Below are positions 50,075 to 51,195 of a DNA stretch of 51,195 bases, piece by piece. Source of the DNA: an uncultured Candidatus Saccharibacteria bacterium (GTDB lineage: Bacteria > Patescibacteriota > Saccharimonadia > Saccharimonadales > Saccharimonadaceae). The stretch is taken from the NCBI GenBank assembly GCA_947428935.1, contig CANENS010000011.1, positions 1-51,195 of the forward strand, in the 5' to 3' direction. Numbering within the stretch: position 1 is the stretch's first letter; every line of letters begins with the position of its first letter. The notes below the pieces were generated by a model, which was given only the letters and a program-made list of their open reading frames with translations, searched no databases and was not told the DNA's origin. The position numbers and the translations under genes were made by a program.

Positions 50075-51195
50075 CTAGATGGTATTTATCCATTCATAAT
50101 CTTCACGAAAATAAGACCCGCTGGTTGGCTCGCGCGGCGTTTCTGATAGTCCTCGGGCTTTTTCATAAGCACGCGACGGCGTTGAACCGTATTCTCGTAT
50201 CGCTTGGCGTACCGCTGGGTCATTCGACGTATAGCCTATCAATCCTGGCTCCAGCTCCTCGAGATTGTTGTGGTAGTCAGCGTCATCGCTATCGTCATCT
50301 CGGAAGGCTTCTGTCTCATCTAACGGACGGTAGACAAACGGCCGCTCCAAACGGGTATTGAGAAACCGTGCTAACGCCATCGGCTTATCAACGAAGCGGG
50401 AATTAATCGTACCCCACTCCGCTAAATTTTCCGTGAAATTTCGCGCAATTTTCGCGCCTCGGCTCATCGCCTTATTGAGGGAAATGGCCTTCTGGAAATC
50501 GCTCACCGGAAATTCAACTGTTTTCTCCCGCTCGGTATCACCCAAATACACAATTGTATCGTCATTCATCTCGAAATCCTCCAGAATCGGATACGATTCA
50601 GTAGCTTCTTGCAAGACGGCCTGGAGTAATAACGCCCTCATCAAGAGCCGATCACCGCAATATTGCCCAGCAAGCGGCTTCTCGTAGTAAGACGGGCGAA
50701 TAATATTTTCCTGCAAATCATCATACGCCGCTCGCGTCATTAAGAGCTGGTCACCCACAATCAAACACTGGTTAATTGTCAAATCGCGAGTCTGAAAATA
50801 ATTTTCCATACTTTCTCGCTGGATGCCATGGCCGTACAGAAAATCATCTGGCATGTATTTTTCCGAAATCCGATCTAGCTCCGATTGATCCGGTTCCTCT
50901 TCTGGGCTTACTAAATCTTCAATATAGACCAGATCCAAATCTCGCACTGGTTCCCGGTCTCCAGCCACCAGTCGGCGCGCAAGACTGCGCGCCGTTCCAC
51001 CCATCACACAGACTCCTTGCGGTAAGTCTTTCGGTAAATCATATTCTGCCAAAATCTCCTCCGGAATCGTCAAAAGCTCGAATTTCTGCTCACGCTCCAA
51101 CTCTTCCGTGCGCGCATCTTCGTCGTCGTAGTCCTCATAATCCTCATAATCCTCATAATCCTCATAATCCTCATAATCCTCATAATCCTCATAAT
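50075..51195 (-). CDS. Nucleotidyltransferase-like protein, partial at the right edge
   Basis: The minus-strand frame stays open to the window edge, so the start is missing; at least 373 codons are present. The visible N-terminal part is an acidic Asp-Tyr-Glu repeat, then EELEREQKFELLTIPEEILA. A Pol-beta-type nucleotidyltransferase signature appears as VMGGTARSLARRLVAGDREP then VRDLDLVYI (GG…DxD), as in tRNA nucleotidyltransferase-like enzymes. A helical middle and an acidic region (AFRDDDSDDADYHNN) follow. A TTG at 51100 could start a shorter form, but nothing supports it over the longer frame. Substrate unknown. Confidence 0.6.
   Translation of the reverse strand, partial: YEDYEDYEDYEDYEDYEDYEDYDDEDARTEELEREQKFELLTIPEEILAEYDLPKDLPQGVCVMGGTARSLARRLVAGDREPVRDLDLVYIEDLVSPEEEPDQSELDRISEKYMPDDFLYGHGIQRESMENYFQTRDLTINQCLIVGDQLLMTRAAYDDLQENIIRPSYYEKPLAGQYCGDRLLMRALLLQAVLQEATESYPILEDFEMNDDTIVYLGDTEREKTVEFPVSDFQKAISLNKAMSRGAKIARNFTENLAEWGTINSRFVDKPMALARFLNTRLERPFVYRPLDETEAFRDDDSDDADYHNNLEELEPGLIGYTSNDPAVRQAIREYGSTPSRAYEKARGLSETPREPTSGSYFREDYEWINTI
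51133..51195. repeat. 9-bp tandem repeat, seven copies to the window edge
   Basis: CCTCATAAT repeated seven times without change and cut by the window end. On the minus strand it encodes Asp-Tyr-Glu repeats in frame with the nucleotidyltransferase-like gene. The total copy number is unknown. Confidence 0.95.

Noticed and set aside
1-51195. CRISPR array, insertion sequence or prophage
   Set aside because: No regularly spaced repeats with unique spacers, no transposase or integrase, and no phage structural genes were seen.
1-51195. Alternative genetic code (UGA as Gly)
   Set aside because: Several core genes end in TGA at positions expected for family length, so the standard bacterial code fits.

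Overview
The window looks like a chromosome segment of a Patescibacteria/CPR bacterium, most likely Candidatus Saccharibacteria (TM7). This rests on a conjugation-like secretion operon with PrgI, a VirB4/TraC-type ATPase split over two genes and small two-helix T4SS pilins, on a LytR-CpsA-Psr protein with a surface-polysaccharide locus, and on many orphan ORFs. Genes freely end in TGA, so the standard bacterial code applies (not UGA=Gly). There are no insertion sequences, no CRISPR array and no rRNA. All names come from reading motifs by eye; no database search was run.

Layout. (1) 0.4-14.9 kb: a type IV secretion/conjugation-like locus in two divergent blocks. The minus block (838-389, 1307-906, 1847-1440, 2572-1844) encodes four related pilin-like membrane proteins. 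The plus block (2839-14897) encodes a 1151-aa VirB6/TrbL-like membrane protein, PrgI, the N- and C-terminal halves of a VirB4/TraC ATPase, a 905-aa membrane-anchored unknown, a transglycosylase plus CHAP-like wall hydrolase, and a PEGA-like membrane protein. (2) 14.9-19.6 kb: the replication-origin block recF-dnaN-dnaA (minus) and divergent rpmH (plus), with DnaA-box-like 9-mers on both sides of dnaA. (3) 19.6-21.8 kb: an LCP ligase and, divergent, a protein consisting only of a LexA-type DNA-binding domain; a 17-bp palindrome covers their overlapping promoters. (4) 22.2-34.3 kb: a galactofuranose-type surface-glycan locus with two GT2 enzymes, a Wzm/Wzt ABC exporter, UDP-galactopyranose mutase, galE, a polyprenyl-phosphate sugar transferase, a GT4 enzyme and an O-antigen-ligase-like protein. 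A decayed fragment of a Fib_succ_major-like surface protein lies inside it. (5) 34.5 kb: initiator tRNA. (6) 34.7-46.7 kb: an accessory region around nusA, with decayed surface-protein fragments, three Nudix-like genes, a YolD-like/Y-family polymerase group with an unknown gene between, an HNR-repeat protein and several orphans. (7) 46.7-48.8 kb: dnaK under CIRCE control. (8) 49-51.2 kb: an orphan gene with a long structured leader, and a nucleotidyltransferase-like gene running off the right edge through a 9-bp tandem repeat.

How it fits together. The T4SS block could assemble an envelope-spanning channel or pilus: pilins and PrgI in the membrane, VirB4 as motor, SLT/CHAP to open the wall. 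The glycan locus would build a galactofuranose-containing polymer on a lipid carrier, export it by Wzm/Wzt or polymerise it, and the LCP protein could attach it to the wall. 

A recurring signal not explained by single genes is a very uniform promoter: TTGACT/TTGACA, a spacer of exactly 17 bp, then TGC-TAtaaT. It drives most orphan genes, but also appears as orphan, often antisense copies inside or beside unrelated genes (12.8, 22.0 and 31.6 kb).
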